Shown here: positions 49,374 through 59,039 of the stretch, in pieces | Position numbering within the stretch: the first letter of the stretch is position 1 | How the letters are laid out: each line of letters opens with the position of its first letter | DNA from: Lactococcus lactis | Lineage (GTDB): Bacteria; Bacillota; Bacilli; Lactobacillales; Streptococcaceae | DNA length: 64,000 nt | Direction of reading: 5' to 3' | NCBI RefSeq assembly: GCF_029023865.1 | Contig: NZ_CP118969.1 | Span: 248,001 to 312,000, forward strand | The notes under the pieces: generated by a model | The model's input: only the letters and a program-made list of their open reading frames with translations | Databases searched by the model: none | Told to the model about the DNA's origin: nothing | Program-made: the position numbers and the translations under genes

Positions 49374-50567
49374 TCATTCTTGGTCTGACTTTGTTTTTGA
49401 TAGCACAAGTAGAGCGATAATTAGAAAGATAAATCCCATGAGTGCTGGAGCGAAATGACCAAAGCTGATATAGATTTGTCCACCAATTAAAGGGCCTATC
49501 ACGCGAGTAAGTGCTTGAAGTGCTTGACTGCCACCTTGAAGTTTACCTTGTTCGGAAGAAGTCGCTGATTTTGAAAGTTTACCGTTAAAGGCAGTTCCAA
49601 AAATACTATCTCCAAAAGCAAAGATAAACATTGCCAGAATGAAGAAGGGCCACATTTTAGAAAAAGCAGAAAGTGCGAAAAGAAGGTAAGCAATAATTTC
49701 GCAGACTAGTGCCAAACGGATGAGTTTATCTTCATTAGCTAATTTTAGAAGTCTTGGCATGATAAAGATTTGAGTCAAGATATCCATTAAACCCATGATG
49801 GATATGGCTAGACCAATTAATACAGGCGTCCAAGCAAAAGAATCTAATGAAAATTGACTAATAATTGCTTGGAGTGCACCATTTGGTAGCCAAAGTAAGA
49901 TACCGGCAAAGAGCAGACGATTGAGATTTTTCATGCGTAAGAGCTGAAAAAGTTGAGTGAAAGGATTGAGTTGTTTAAGGGAAAAATTACGTGTGCGATG
50001 AGTTTCGGGCAAGCTCTCGTTCATTACGAATGCACCGTAAAGAAGATTGGCGATTGAGATTAGGGCGCCGAAGTAAAAGGGAACTGAATTGCCAAAATGA
50101 GCTAGAAGTCCTCCAACTGTTGGGCCAGAAATTGTTCCAACACCAACAGCGGCGGCTGTCCAACCAAAAACTTTAGTTCGATTTTCTTCATCAGTAATAT
50201 CAGCGAAGTAAGCAAAAAGGGTCACGATATTTCCACCAGTTAAACCATCAATGATTCGTCCGAGAAAAAGCATCCAGAGACTACCAGCTAAGCCAAAGAT
50301 AAGATAACCAAGAGCAGAGCCAGCTAAAGAAATCAGTAAGATAGGTTTACGACCAAAGCGGTCTGATAAAGAACCAAGAGCAGGAGCGGCAAAGAAAGTA
50401 CATAGTGCATAGATTGCCATTAAACTAGAAACAATGAGTGCTTGGTCATGAGCATTAGCAAAAGGTGCGACCATAAAAGGAACGACTGGTGAGATGATTG
50501 TAAAACCAAGTCCTGTCAGGAAAGTGGTGATAAGCCCAAAAGTGAGGGCGTGTTTATTAATTTTCAT
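49374..50567 (-). CDS. MFS drug efflux transporter (TetA/Bcr-like)
   Basis: A 397-residue transporter with twelve predicted membrane segments. The loop 2-3 motif GSLSDRFGRKPILLISLAGSALGY (G-x-x-x-D-R-x-G-R-[KR]) and motif C-like VGVGTISGPTVGGLLAHFG mark a drug:H+ antiporter of the 12-TM family. GGAGG lies 9 nt before the chosen start; a start five codons earlier would include the ribosome binding site itself. The gene is preceded by a structured leader of about 240 nt, which suggests post-initiation control. Confidence 0.88.
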   Translation of the reverse strand: MKINKHALTFGLITTFLTGLGFTIISPVVPFMVAPFANAHDQALIVSSLMAIYALCTFFAAPALGSLSDRFGRKPILLISLAGSALGYLIFGLAGSLWMLFLGRIIDGLTGGNIVTLFAYFADITDEENRTKVFGWTAAAVGVGTISGPTVGGLLAHFGNSVPFYFGALISIANLLYGAFVMNESLPETHRTRNFSLKQLNPFTQLFQLLRMKNLNRLLFAGILLWLPNGALQAIISQFSLDSFAWTPVLIGLAISIMGLMDILTQIFIMPRLLKLANEDKLIRLALVCEIIAYLLFALSAFSKMWPFFILAMFIFAFGDSIFGTAFNGKLSKSATSSEQGKLQGGSQALQALTRVIGPLIGGQIYISFGHFAPALMGFIFLIIALLVLSKTKSDQE

Positions 50568-50808
50568 AGGTAAAACCTCCATAAGATATCAGCCCGACTG
50601 GGTTGAAGCGATGAAATTTAGAAAAATTGGTGGTTCTGCCCAGCAGGCAGGTTCAAAATTTTGTCTTTTTCATAAACTTCTAGCGGTCTGAACTCAATTA
50701 CAATAATTGATGATGATTTCTTAGGAAGTTTTTTGCGAAGACTTGCGTCTGCTAAAGTGAAATCTATAGACTTGTGATTTCACTTTTCTACACAGTTTCT
50801 CTGGAAAC
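50568..50808 (-). promoter_or_regulatory. Structured leader of the MFS pump gene
   Basis: On the minus strand in order: AAAGTGAAATC/GATTTCACTTT (11 bp), AGAC-GCAA-GTCT (GNRA loop), CAATTA/TAATTG, a 6-codon frame MKKTKF, CTGCC/GGCAG, and CAACCC-AGTC-GGGCTG 14 nt before the Shine-Dalgarno. It does not match a riboswitch class that I know. Confidence 0.5.
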
Positions 50809-50814
50809 AAAAAT

Positions 50815-50843
50815 AGTATATCATAACATTGTTTCCGTGTCAA
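50815..50843 (-). promoter_or_regulatory. Promoter of the MFS pump gene
   Basis: On the minus strand TTGACA-N17-TATACT, about 250 bp upstream of the start codon. Confidence 0.8.
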
Positions 50844-50854
50844 CAAAAAACAAA

Positions 50855-50891
50855 CAAAAAAAACTGTCAGTAAAAATTAATTTACTGACAG
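50855..50891 (-). terminator. Octamer-pair terminator of the CDF-marR operon
   Basis: CTGTCAGTAAA and TTTACTGACAG form an 11-bp stem; on the minus strand a run of nine T follows. Confidence 0.9.
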
Positions 50892-50893
50892 AA

Positions 50894-51373
50894 TTATTTT
50901 TCAATATTATTCCGAATAGCAGAATCAAGATGATTATTGTATTTATTGAGAAATTCTAAAATATTGCTGACAGACTCATCAGTTAATTCATCGAAGATAA
51001 CTTGATCCTTTTCTGAAAATTTTTGGTGCAAACTTTCGTGACGGTCATTAATTTCTTGACCCTCTTTTGTTAAGCGAAAATAGATTTCCTTTTTATTTTG
51101 AGGAATTTGATAAGATTCAACGAGATTTTTTTTGAGCAGTTTTTTAGCGATTTTACTGGCAGCACCACGTGTCATGTAGAGATGATGCGCTAATTTGGTC
51201 ACATTTGGATAAGGGGTTTTAGCAATAAATTCAATCGTTTCAATTTCTGATAACGAAATATTTGAGAATTCAGCCTCCATTTGCGGCTTGTAATAGGCAT
51301 CAATCTTATTAAATAAATCAGTTAAAGAAGTCATGATTTGTTCCTGATTTTGTTGAAGATTGGTCATAATCAC
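50894..51373 (-). CDS. MarR family transcriptional regulator
   Basis: A 159-residue winged-helix regulator: LSEIETIEFIAKTPYPNVTKLAHHLYMTRGAASKIAKKLLKKNLVES is the helix-turn-helix and YFRLTKEGQEINDRHESLHQKF the wing and dimer helix. The GTG start overlaps the stop of the cation transporter (GTGA), so the two are co-translated. The partnership suggests a metal- or stress-sensing role, but MarR proteins usually bind organic ligands. Confidence 0.85.
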   Translation of the reverse strand: MIMTNLQQNQEQIMTSLTDLFNKIDAYYKPQMEAEFSNISLSEIETIEFIAKTPYPNVTKLAHHLYMTRGAASKIAKKLLKKNLVESYQIPQNKKEIYFRLTKEGQEINDRHESLHQKFSEKDQVIFDELTDESVSNILEFLNKYNNHLDSAIRNNIEK

Positions 51374-52647
51374 TTTTCCTCTCTTTTTAAAGTTGTCTGT
51401 CTATAAATACAGCGCCAATAGTCATTGCGTCGCCAGATACTTGTAACCACAAAATTTTGTTCATTTTTCCAGTAATCATAAGTTAAAATAAATGTTTTCT
51501 TGCTGACTTGTGAACTACTATAGTGATTTATTGCTAATGGAATTACTGACAGACTTGTCAATGAATTTTTAGAGTCATTATTTTTACTGACAGAATTTTC
51601 GTCAGTAATTTTTACAAAATCTTTCAATTTATCAGAAGCATTGATGATTTTTCCATCAGCAAGAATTTCTTGAAAAGTGCTGTCAGTTAATTTATCCAAA
51701 TTTTCCAGATTTAAAAACTGTTCTTCTTTTGCCAAAAGTTCAAGTGAGCGACTGGCGTAATGTTCCTCTTCAGGTAAGGCAGCAGGTTCAACGTGGACAT
51801 CAACATCATAAACACCATAATTGTCAATTAACATTTTCTCAATGAACTCGGTCGCTTCATGACTCTCGAAAACACTTAAATCAGGAGACATTTCAACCAC
51901 TACATCAAGGAAAATATTACTTCCATAAGAACGACCTCGGACAAGCTTAACCCCTTTTACCTTTGGAACTAAGCAAATTGCTTCGCGATATTCTTCGACA
52001 AGATTTTCATCAAAACCATCAGAGAGACTAAAAACAGATTCATGGAAAATATCATAAGCAGTCTTTAAAATGAAACCACAAATAACTACAGCCATCGCAG
52101 TATCAAGCCACTCCCAGCCTACACTACTTGCTAAAATAGCAACCACAGTTCCAATAGAAGTCACCGCATCAGAGAGATTGTCCTTACTTGCTGCTGACAG
52201 CGCTTGTGAGTTCGTTTTTTTAGCCAATGCCCGATTATAAAGATAAACGCCCAGCATGACAAAAGCTGAGAATAGACCAACAAGAGCTCCCAGTGGGTCT
52301 ATGGCTTCTTCTTTACCAGAAAGAAGTGTCATAACTGTTTCTCTTAAAACCTCAAAACCAACGAAAAACATGATAAAACTAGAAATTAAGCTAGCGATTG
52401 ACTCAATTTTCCAGTGACCATAAACATGATCACTATCTGCTGGAATTCGAGCAAGTCGAAGACCAATCAAAATTGCAATATTTCCCATAATATCAGTCAC
52501 ATTATTAAAACCATTAGCTTGAAGAGCACTAGAATGCACAATTGCTGCAAAAGCAATTTGTCCAATGGATAAAACAATATAAGCGATAATAGAAACCCAA
52601 ACTCCTTTTTCAGCGAGTTTCAGATTGTTTGTACTTGAAGCTGCCAT
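51370..52647 (-). CDS. Cation diffusion facilitator family transporter with C-terminal extension
   Basis: A 425-residue CDF transporter. Membrane segments in the first about 215 residues carry ANGFNNVTDIMGNIAILIGLRL (HxxxD-like metal site modified to N-x-x-x-D) and SKDNLSDAVTSIGTVVAIL, with the DHVYGHWKIES loop. A cytosolic CDF domain follows (VKLVRGRSYGSNIFLDVVVEM). From about residue 295 there is a roughly 130-residue extension not usual for the family; its coding DNA contains several ACTGACAG/CTGTCAGT octamers and it ends in a Trp/Tyr-rich WRRNDYWRCIYRQ. Probable substrates are Mn, Zn or Fe. Confidence 0.85.
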   Translation of the reverse strand: MAASSTNNLKLAEKGVWVSIIAYIVLSIGQIAFAAIVHSSALQANGFNNVTDIMGNIAILIGLRLARIPADSDHVYGHWKIESIASLISSFIMFFVGFEVLRETVMTLLSGKEEAIDPLGALVGLFSAFVMLGVYLYNRALAKKTNSQALSAASKDNLSDAVTSIGTVVAILASSVGWEWLDTAMAVVICGFILKTAYDIFHESVFSLSDGFDENLVEEYREAICLVPKVKGVKLVRGRSYGSNIFLDVVVEMSPDLSVFESHEATEFIEKMLIDNYGVYDVDVHVEPAALPEEEHYASRSLELLAKEEQFLNLENLDKLTDSTFQEILADGKIINASDKLKDFVKITDENSVSKNNDSKNSLTSLSVIPLAINHYSSSQVSKKTFILTYDYWKNEQNFVVTSIWRRNDYWRCIYRQTTLKREEK

Positions 52648-52860
52648 ATGAATCCTCCCAAATTTACATCATTCCATTATAACAAAATTTTGAATGAAAG
52701 TTTGTATCTATTGCCAAAAAATGCTTTTATAACAAGGGCTCACAAAATATAAATAAAAAATAAGGGCTGACTAATTTATATAAAAATACCCACTTTCTAC
52801 TATATTAATGTAGTAGAAATCAGTCAAAAATAAAATAATTATATAAAAAATTCAAGTACC
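52648..52860. other. CDF-lmrR intergenic region, proximal part
   Basis: The divergent region carries the CDF promoter on the minus strand, AT-rich with CCATTATAACAAAATTTTG near the start. I see no convincing operator or coding frame apart from the lmrR promoter at its end. Confidence 0.3.
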
Positions 52861-52889
52861 TTGACTTACATAGTAATGTGAAGTATAAT
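52861..52889 (+). promoter_or_regulatory. lmrR promoter with LmrR-type operator
   Basis: TTGACT-N17-TATAAT; the spacer holds ACAT-agta-ATGT (52868-52879), an inverted ATGT/ACAT pair of the PadR type, so LmrR should repress itself. Confidence 0.75.
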
Positions 52890-52922
52890 ATACTTTGTTT
52901 AAAATGATAGAAAGGAAAAAGA

Positions 52923-53273
52923 ATGGCAGAAATACCAAAGGAAATGTTACGCGCCCAAACCAATGTCATTTTGCTCAATGTCTTAAAACAAGGGGATAAT
53001 TATGTTTATGGCATTATCAAGCAAGTCAAAGAAGCCTCAAATGGAGAAATGGAGCTTAATGAAGCCACGCTCTATACAATTTTTAAAAGACTTGAAAAGG
53101 ATGGGATTATCAGTTCTTATTGGGGAGACGAAAGCCAAGGTGGCCGTCGTAAATACTACCGCTTGACAGAAATTGGTCATGAAAATATGCGACTTGCTTT
53201 TGAATCTTGGTCTAGAGTCGATGAAATTATTGAAAATTTAGAAGCAAATAAAAAAGATGAATCTAATAAATAA
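52923..53273 (+). CDS. lmrR: Multidrug-binding PadR repressor LmrR
   Basis: A 116-residue PadR-family repressor. AEIPKEMLRAQTNVILLNVL and the winged helix YGIIKQVKEASNGEMELNEATLYTIFKRLEKDGIIS are followed by the drug-pore residues W67 (SYWGDE) and W96 (FESWSRVD), the two tryptophans that sandwich planar drugs. A few C-terminal residues (VDEIIENLEANKKDESNK) differ from the sequence I recall for the cremoris strain MG1363. Immediately upstream of lmrCD, which it represses. Confidence 0.98.
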   Translation: MAEIPKEMLRAQTNVILLNVLKQGDNYVYGIIKQVKEASNGEMELNEATLYTIFKRLEKDGIISSYWGDESQGGRRKYYRLTEIGHENMRLAFESWSRVDEIIENLEANKKDESNK

Positions 53274-53336
53274 TTTCCAATTAAAATTTAAGTTACAAAA
53301 TAAGGGGTGAAGGTAAAAAATATTCGTCGCAAATTG

Positions 53337-53397
53337 TTGACTTAAACTTTGAAAAGCGTTACAATATTTTTGTTAGTTTATCTTTTTTGAAACTAAC
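53337..53397 (+). promoter_or_regulatory. lmrCD promoter and adjacent dyad
   Basis: TTGACT-N17-TACAAT, then GTTAGTTT/AAACTAAC with a 10-bp spacer just after the start site. Confidence 0.7.
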
Positions 53398-53521
53398 TAT
53401 TGTAATATTTAACAGCATTAACAATTAATGCTTGTTTACTAAAAAAAATAATGTTATAATTATTTTCTCAAAAAATTTATTGAAATTATTTTGAAGTAAA
53501 ATGAAATCGAAAATTCAATTT

Positions 53522-53541
53522 AATGTAAACTTATTTACATT
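53522..53541 (+). promoter_or_regulatory. Palindromic ATGT/ACAT site before lmrC
   Basis: AATGTAAA-CTTA-TTTACATT, perfect 8-bp arms, directly upstream of the lmrC ribosome binding site. It has the ATGT/ACAT ends of PadR operators; second LmrR site or mRNA hairpin. Confidence 0.65.
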
Positions 53542-53564
53542 ATTTAACTCTAGAAAGGAATTTT

Positions 53565-55304
53565 ATGATTTTCAAATCAATCATGAAGCATAAATGGGTT
53601 GCCTTATTCTCAATCGTTTCAACCTTTATTTATGCAGGAGTACAGCTTTACCAGCCCCAAATCATGAAACGAATTATGACCGTAATGTCATCAACAACTT
53701 ATAGCCGTCATCAAATGGCTGACAAGGTTTCAGGATATGGAGTTGAGCTTTTGGTTGTTGCTGGGATAGGGATAATTTTTGCTATCTTTAGTACACTTTC
53801 AGCGGCACGTATTGCCCAAGAAATTGGAGCAGACGTTCGTGAAGCGACTTACAAAAAAATCAATACATTTTCTTATGAAAATGTTGAAAAGTTCAATGCC
53901 GGAAACCTTGTTGTTCGGATGACAAATGACGTCACACAAGTTCAAAACTTGATGATGATGGTTTTCCAAATTTTGATGCGGATTCCAGTCCTTTTGATTG
54001 GTGCGGTTGTTCTTTCTATCACGACTCTTCCAAGATTATGGTGGATTACAGTTCTTTTAATTGTTTTAATCGTATTAGTCACAGCCGTTTTAATGGGACG
54101 CATGGGCCCTCACTTTATGGCTTTCCAAAAATTGATGGACCGTATTAACGCCATTGCTAAACAAAACTTGCGTGGTTCACGTGTCGTTAAATCATTCGTT
54201 CAAGAAAAAAATCAAATCAAAGATTTTGATGAAACTTCTGATGAACTTTACGATCATAACTGGGCAGTAGGAAAACTCTTCTCAGCAATGATTCCACTCT
54301 TTACTGTGATTGCTCAAGGAGCAATTTGGCTTGCTATTTACTTTGTTTCAACTTTTGTAACAGAGTCAACAACAGTTGCCCAAGATAGTATTGGTGGGAT
54401 TGCTACATTCATGACTTATATGGGAATGATTATGTTTGCCATTATCATGGGTGGTATGATTTCAATGTTTGCTTCACGTGGTATGGTATCAATTGGTCGT
54501 ATTAATGAAGTGTTAAATACTGATCCAGCCATGAAATTTGATGAAAATGCTAAAGATGAAGTTCTTTCAGGTTCTGTCAAATTTGACCATGTGTCATTCT
54601 CTTATCCAAATGATGAAGAACCAACACTTAAAGATATTAGCTTTGAAGTAGAACCTGGTCAAATGGTTGGGATTGTCGGAGCGACTGGTGCTGGTAAATC
54701 TACATTGGCACAATTGATTCCAAGACTCTTTGACCCAACAGAAGGTACCGTTTCAGTTGGTGGAAAAGATCTTAAAACAGTTAGCCGTGGAACATTGAAG
54801 AAAAATATTTCTATTGTTCTTCAAAAAGCAATTCTCTTCTCAGGAACAATTGCTGGAAATATTAAACAGGGGAAAGCCGATGCAACTGATGAAGAAATGA
54901 CTCGTGCTGCACGCATTGCCCAAGCCGCAGAATTTATTACAACTAAAGATGGTCAATATGATTCTGAAGTTGAAGAACGCGGAAATAACTTCTCAGGTGG
55001 TCAAAAGCAAAGACTTTCAATCACACGTGGAGTTGTTAAAAATCCAAATGTCTTAATTTTAGATGACTCAACATCAGCCCTTGATGCTAAATCTGAAAAA
55101 CTTGTTCAAGAAGCTTTGAATAAAGACCTTAAAGACACAACCACAATTATTATTGCTCAAAAGATTTCATCAGTGGTTCATGCAGATAATATTTTGGTTC
55201 TTGACCAAGGAAAACTTGTTGGTCAAGGAACTCACCAAGAATTAGTTGCTGAGAATAAAATTTACCAAGAAATCTACGACACACAGAAAGCACAGGAGGA
55301 CTAA
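53565..55304 (+). CDS. lmrC: Multidrug ABC exporter subunit LmrC
   Basis: A 579-residue half-transporter of the heterodimeric drug exporter LmrCD. Six membrane segments; Walker A GATGAGKST (about 371-379), signature NFSGGQKQR, and Walker B VLILDDSTSALD with Asp in place of catalytic Glu, so this is the ATP-binding but poorly hydrolysing site. Immediately downstream of lmrR. It exports cationic dyes, bile salts and several antibiotics according to work on this organism. Confidence 0.97.
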   Translation: MIFKSIMKHKWVALFSIVSTFIYAGVQLYQPQIMKRIMTVMSSTTYSRHQMADKVSGYGVELLVVAGIGIIFAIFSTLSAARIAQEIGADVREATYKKINTFSYENVEKFNAGNLVVRMTNDVTQVQNLMMMVFQILMRIPVLLIGAVVLSITTLPRLWWITVLLIVLIVLVTAVLMGRMGPHFMAFQKLMDRINAIAKQNLRGSRVVKSFVQEKNQIKDFDETSDELYDHNWAVGKLFSAMIPLFTVIAQGAIWLAIYFVSTFVTESTTVAQDSIGGIATFMTYMGMIMFAIIMGGMISMFASRGMVSIGRINEVLNTDPAMKFDENAKDEVLSGSVKFDHVSFSYPNDEEPTLKDISFEVEPGQMVGIVGATGAGKSTLAQLIPRLFDPTEGTVSVGGKDLKTVSRGTLKKNISIVLQKAILFSGTIAGNIKQGKADATDEEMTRAARIAQAAEFITTKDGQYDSEVEERGNNFSGGQKQRLSITRGVVKNPNVLILDDSTSALDAKSEKLVQEALNKDLKDTTTIIIAQKISSVVHADNILVLDQGKLVGQGTHQELVAENKIYQEIYDTQKAQED

Positions 55305-55307
55305 GAC

Positions 55308-57302
55308 ATGGAAAATACCAAATCAACAAGAAAAATGTCTGACACCACACGTGCCATCCGATTTTTTTACCTCTATCTGAAAAGATATAAACTCCAATTT
55401 GCTGTAATTATGATTTTCATCATTTTAGCAACTTGGTTACAGGTTGTTTCTCCATCACTTTTGGGGGACGCCATCACTAATTTGACTAAATATGTGACTG
55501 ACTTCTTTACACATCAACATGCTGGTCAATCCCAAGATGCACTACAACAAATTGATCAACAATTAAGCCAACAAATGCACCAAACAGTAGATTGGCACAA
55601 TGTTCCTGAAGTTGTGAAATCTTTGCCACAAGCAGCACAAGACCAAATCACTGCTAATCTTCCTAAAGGAACAACTTTAGAAACACTTAAAACAGTGGCA
55701 ACTTCACATGCAGCCAGCACTTCTACATTCATGAAAGGAATGTGGCAATTGCTTGCAGTCTATGTAGCAACAGGTGTATCAATGTTGATTTATACCTTGC
55801 TCTTTAGCCGTATCGTTGCTCATTCAACAAATCGTATGCGTAAAGGTTTGTTTGGTAAACTTGAACGTTTGACAATTTCGTATTTTGACCGTCATCAAGA
55901 TGGTGATATCCTTGCTCGTTTCACATCTGACTTGGATAACATTCAAAATACTTTAAACCAAGCACTCGTTTCGGTTATTTCAAATGCTGCGGTCTTTGTG
56001 GGTGTCATTATCCAGATTTTCAATAAAGATGTGACATTTGCTTGGTTGACAGTTGCCGCTTCTCCAGTTGCCATTTTATCTGCTGTGATTATCATTCGCC
56101 AATCGAAAAAAGCGACAGACAAACAACAAGAAGAAGTTTCACAACTTAATGCCTATATGGATGAAAAAATCTCTGGGCAAAAAGCAATTATCGTTGAAGG
56201 TTTGCAAGAAGATTCTATTAATGGATTCTTGGAACATAACGAAAATGTTAAAAAACGTACCTTTGCTGCTCAAGCATGGTCTGGTATGATTTTCCCATTG
56301 ATGAATGGTTTCCAACTTTTATCAATTGCCATTGTTATCTTTGGTGGAACAGCCTATGTTCTTAACGATGATAGCATGTCAATTGCCACAGGTTTAGGGC
56401 TTTTGGTTGCCTTTGTTCAATACGTTCAAAGTTACTACAACCCAATCATGCAAATTTCATCAAACTTTGGTCAACTTCAACTTGCCATCACAGGGGCAAC
56501 TCGTTTGAATGTCATGTTTGATGAACCAGAAGAAGTTCGTCCTGAAAATGGTAAGAAATTTGATACGATTAAAGATGGAATTCAAATCGAAAATCTTGAT
56601 TTTGAATATCTTCCAGGAAAACCAGTCCTCAAAAAAGTTAATATTGATGTTAAAAAAGGACAAATGGTTGCCCTCGTTGGTCCAACTGGTTCAGGTAAAA
56701 CAACAGTTATGAACTTGATGAACCGTTTCTACGATGTTAATGGTGGAGCAATTAAATTTGATGGAACTGATATTCGTGAATTTGATTTAGATAGCTTGCG
56801 TTCAAATGTCGGAATTGTTTTGCAAGAGTCTGTTCTCTTTGATGGAACGATTGCTGATAATATCAAGTTTGGTAAACCAAATGCTACTCAAGAAGAAATT
56901 GAAACAGTGGCTAAGACAACTCACATTCATGATTTCATTGATAGCTTACCTGACAAGTACGAAACACATGTTTCAGATGATGAATCAGTCTTCTCAGTTG
57001 GTCAAAAACAACAAATTTCTATCGCACGTACCATTTTGACAAATCCAGAACTTTTGATTTTGGATGAAGCAACTTCAAATGTGGATACAGTAACTGAACA
57101 ACAAATTCAATGGGCGATGGAAGCTGCTATTGCTGGTCGTACTTCATTCGTTATTGCTCACCGTTTGAAAACAATTCTTAATGCAGATAAGATTGTTGTT
57201 CTTAAAGATGGTGAAGTTATCGAAGAAGGAAATCACCATGAACTCGTTGCTCAAGGTGGCTTCTACTCTGAACTTTATCACAATCAATTTGTTTTTGAAT
57301 AA
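55308..57302 (+). CDS. lmrD: Multidrug ABC exporter subunit LmrD
   Basis: A 664-residue partner of LmrC. Between membrane segments 1 and 2 it has a roughly 85-residue Gln-rich extracellular insert ([19 protein letters not shown]...). Walker [10 protein letters not shown] (about 457-465), degenerate signature VFSVGQKQQ, and complete Walker [12 protein letters not shown] with H-loop VIAHRLK; it therefore supplies the catalytic Glu. GGAGG before the start; 3 bp after lmrC. A strong terminator follows. Confidence 0.97.
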   Translation: MENTKSTRKMSDTTRAIRFFYLYLKRYKLQFAVIMIFIILATWLQVVSPSLLGDAITNLTKYVTDFFTHQHAGQSQDALQQIDQQLSQQMHQTVDWHNVPEVVKSLPQAAQDQITANLPKGTTLETLKTVATSHAASTSTFMKGMWQLLAVYVATGVSMLIYTLLFSRIVAHSTNRMRKGLFGKLERLTISYFDRHQDGDILARFTSDLDNIQNTLNQALVSVISNAAVFVGVIIQIFNKDVTFAWLTVAASPVAILSAVIIIRQSKKATDKQQEEVSQLNAYMDEKISGQKAIIVEGLQEDSINGFLEHNENVKKRTFAAQAWSGMIFPLMNGFQLLSIAIVIFGGTAYVLNDDSMSIATGLGLLVAFVQYVQSYYNPIMQISSNFGQLQLAITGATRLNVMFDEPEEVRPENGKKFDTIKDGIQIENLDFEYLPGKPVLKKVNIDVKKGQMVALVGPTGSGKTTVMNLMNRFYDVNGGAIKFDGTDIREFDLDSLRSNVGIVLQESVLFDGTIADNIKFGKPNATQEEIETVAKTTHIHDFIDSLPDKYETHVSDDESVFSVGQKQQISIARTILTNPELLILDEATSNVDTVTEQQIQWAMEAAIAGRTSFVIAHRLKTILNADKIVVLKDGEVIEEGNHHELVAQGGFYSELYHNQFVFE

Positions 57303-57331
57303 GAGATTATTCAGTTAAGCAATGGAAAATA

Positions 57332-57366
57332 AAATCACAGTTAAAATTTTAGCTGTGATTTTTTAT
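57332..57366 (+). terminator. lmrCD terminator
   Basis: AAATCACAG and CTGTGATTT with symmetric A/T-rich loop and T run. Confidence 0.9.
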
Positions 57367-57478
57367 TTAGATAAAAAAGTCTATGAAAAACTACTATAAA
57401 ATGTTAAAATAGAGAGCGGTTCTTAAAAATATAATTTTTTTAAGACAATAAAAATGTGAAAAGTGATTTTGAAATAAT

Positions 57479-58753
57479 ATGAAAAAAATAGTAATTAATG
57501 GTGGGAAGCGTATTTCAGGAACCATCCCAATTTCTGGCGCAAAAAATTCAGTAGTCGCTTTGATTCCAGCAACTATCTTAGCTAACGATGTTGTAACGCT
57601 TGAAGGAGTTCCAGATATTTCTGATGTTGCAAGTTTAGTCGAAATCATGGAAATCATGGGAGCAAAAATTGAACGAAATCTTGAAGAAGGACGACTTGTG
57701 ATTGATACACGCAGTGTTGTTTCTCGTCCCCTTCCTTATGGAAAAATCAACTCTTTACGTGCTTCTTATTATTTCAATGGGGCACTTTTGGGACGTTTTG
57801 GTCAGGCAACAGTAGGCTTGCCTGGTGGCTGTGATTTAGGCCCTCGTCCAACGGATTTACATGATAAAGCCTTTAAAGCTCTAGGGGCTAAGAAGATTCA
57901 AGAAGAAGAAGCTGAGCACTTAGAAGTGATTGGTGATTCGTTAGTTGGAACAACCATTTATATGGATGTTGTTTCTGTTGGGGCAACAATTAATACTATG
58001 CTTGCTGCTAGTCGTGCAAAAGGTTTAACTATCATTGAAAATGCTGCCCGTGAACCTGAGATTATTGATGTGGCGACACTTCTAAATAATATGGGCGCAC
58101 AAGTTCGAGGAGCTGGGACTGACATTATCCGCATTACTGGAGTGGATGAAATGCACGGTGCTCAACATACGGTGATTCCTGACCGTATCGAAGCGGGAAC
58201 TTATCTTGCCTTAGCAGCTGCTATGGGAGATGGTGTCATCATTGAAAATGTTATTTATGAACACTTGGAATCTTTCATTGCTAAACTTGAAGAAATGGGT
58301 GTAGGTTTGACCATTCGTGAAGATAGTATTGAAGTTCATAAATCAGAAAATCTAAAATCAGTCAATATTACTTCTGTTCCTTACCCAGGGTTTGCGACGG
58401 ATTTGCAACAACCAATTACACCACTTTTATTGAAAGCAAAAGGTCGTGGTTCAATTGTTGATACGATTTATCAAAAACGTGTCAATCATGTCCCTGAATT
58501 AGCTCGTATGGGTGCTAATATTTCTGTTTTAGACGATCGAATTATTTATGACGCTCCTAATGAATTAACTGGTAGTTGTGTTCAAGCAACTGACTTACGT
58601 GCTGGTGCGGCTTTGGTTACTGCTGGAATTATTGCCAGTGGAACTACAAAAATCTCTAATATTGAGTTTATCCTACGTGGTTATGACCACATCATTGAAA
58701 AATTGACTGCTGTTGGTGTAGATATTCAATTGATTGAAGAGTTACAAAAGTGA
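57479..58753 (+). CDS. murA: UDP-N-acetylglucosamine 1-carboxyvinyltransferase
   Basis: A 424-residue enzyme of the first committed step of peptidoglycan synthesis, adding enolpyruvate from PEP to UDP-GlcNAc. [25 protein letters not shown] holds the KN pair, [16 protein letters not shown] holds the fosfomycin target Cys118, and the C-terminal [13 protein letters not shown] and [15 protein letters not shown] are typical. Low-GC bacteria have two copies (murA1/murA2, murZ); position next to ydbC suggests the murA2-type copy. No clear Shine-Dalgarno precedes the ATG. Confidence 0.95.
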   Translation: MKKIVINGGKRISGTIPISGAKNSVVALIPATILANDVVTLEGVPDISDVASLVEIMEIMGAKIERNLEEGRLVIDTRSVVSRPLPYGKINSLRASYYFNGALLGRFGQATVGLPGGCDLGPRPTDLHDKAFKALGAKKIQEEEAEHLEVIGDSLVGTTIYMDVVSVGATINTMLAASRAKGLTIIENAAREPEIIDVATLLNNMGAQVRGAGTDIIRITGVDEMHGAQHTVIPDRIEAGTYLALAAAMGDGVIIENVIYEHLESFIAKLEEMGVGLTIREDSIEVHKSENLKSVNITSVPYPGFATDLQQPITPLLLKAKGRGSIVDTIYQKRVNHVPELARMGANISVLDDRIIYDAPNELTGSCVQATDLRAGAALVTAGIIASGTTKISNIEFILRGYDHIIEKLTAVGVDIQLIEELQK

Positions 58754-58789
58754 TTTATTTTCGTATAGACTAATGAGAAAGGAAATAAG

Positions 58790-59008
58790 ATGGCTGATAA
58801 ATTAAAATTTGAAATCATTGAAGAATTGATTGTTCTCTCTGAAAATGCAAAAGGTTGGCGTAAAGAATTAAATCGTGTTTCTTGGAATGATGCCGAACCT
58901 AAATATGACATTCGTACTTGGTCACCTGACCATGAAAAAATGGGTAAAGGAATTACTTTATCTGAAGAAGAATTTGGTGTTCTCTTAAAAGAATTAGGAA
59001 ATAAATAA
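58790..59008 (+). CDS. ydbC: PC4-like single-stranded DNA-binding protein YdbC
   Basis: A 72-residue protein, MADKLKFEIIEELIVLSENA ... KYDIRTWSPDHEKMGKGITL, a minimal homologue of the eukaryotic coactivator PC4, known by structure from L. lactis as a DNA-strand-binding dimer. Four strands and a C-terminal helix (SEEEFGVLLKELGNK) agree. AAAGGA before the ATG. It lies 36 bp after murA and probably shares its transcript. Confidence 0.9.
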   Translation: MADKLKFEIIEELIVLSENAKGWRKELNRVSWNDAEPKYDIRTWSPDHEKMGKGITLSEEEFGVLLKELGNK

Positions 59009-59034
59009 AAGCCCTGAGATTTCAGGGCTTTTTA
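59008..59034 (+). terminator. Terminator after ydbC
   Basis: AAAGCCCTGA-gat-TTCAGGGCTTT followed by T. Confidence 0.92.
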
Positions 59035-59039
59035 ATTTT

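Noticed and set aside
53345-53365. cre-like TGAAAAGCGTTACA over the lmrCD promoter
   Set aside because: The central CG is displaced by one base relative to the cre consensus, and LmrR control is already established.
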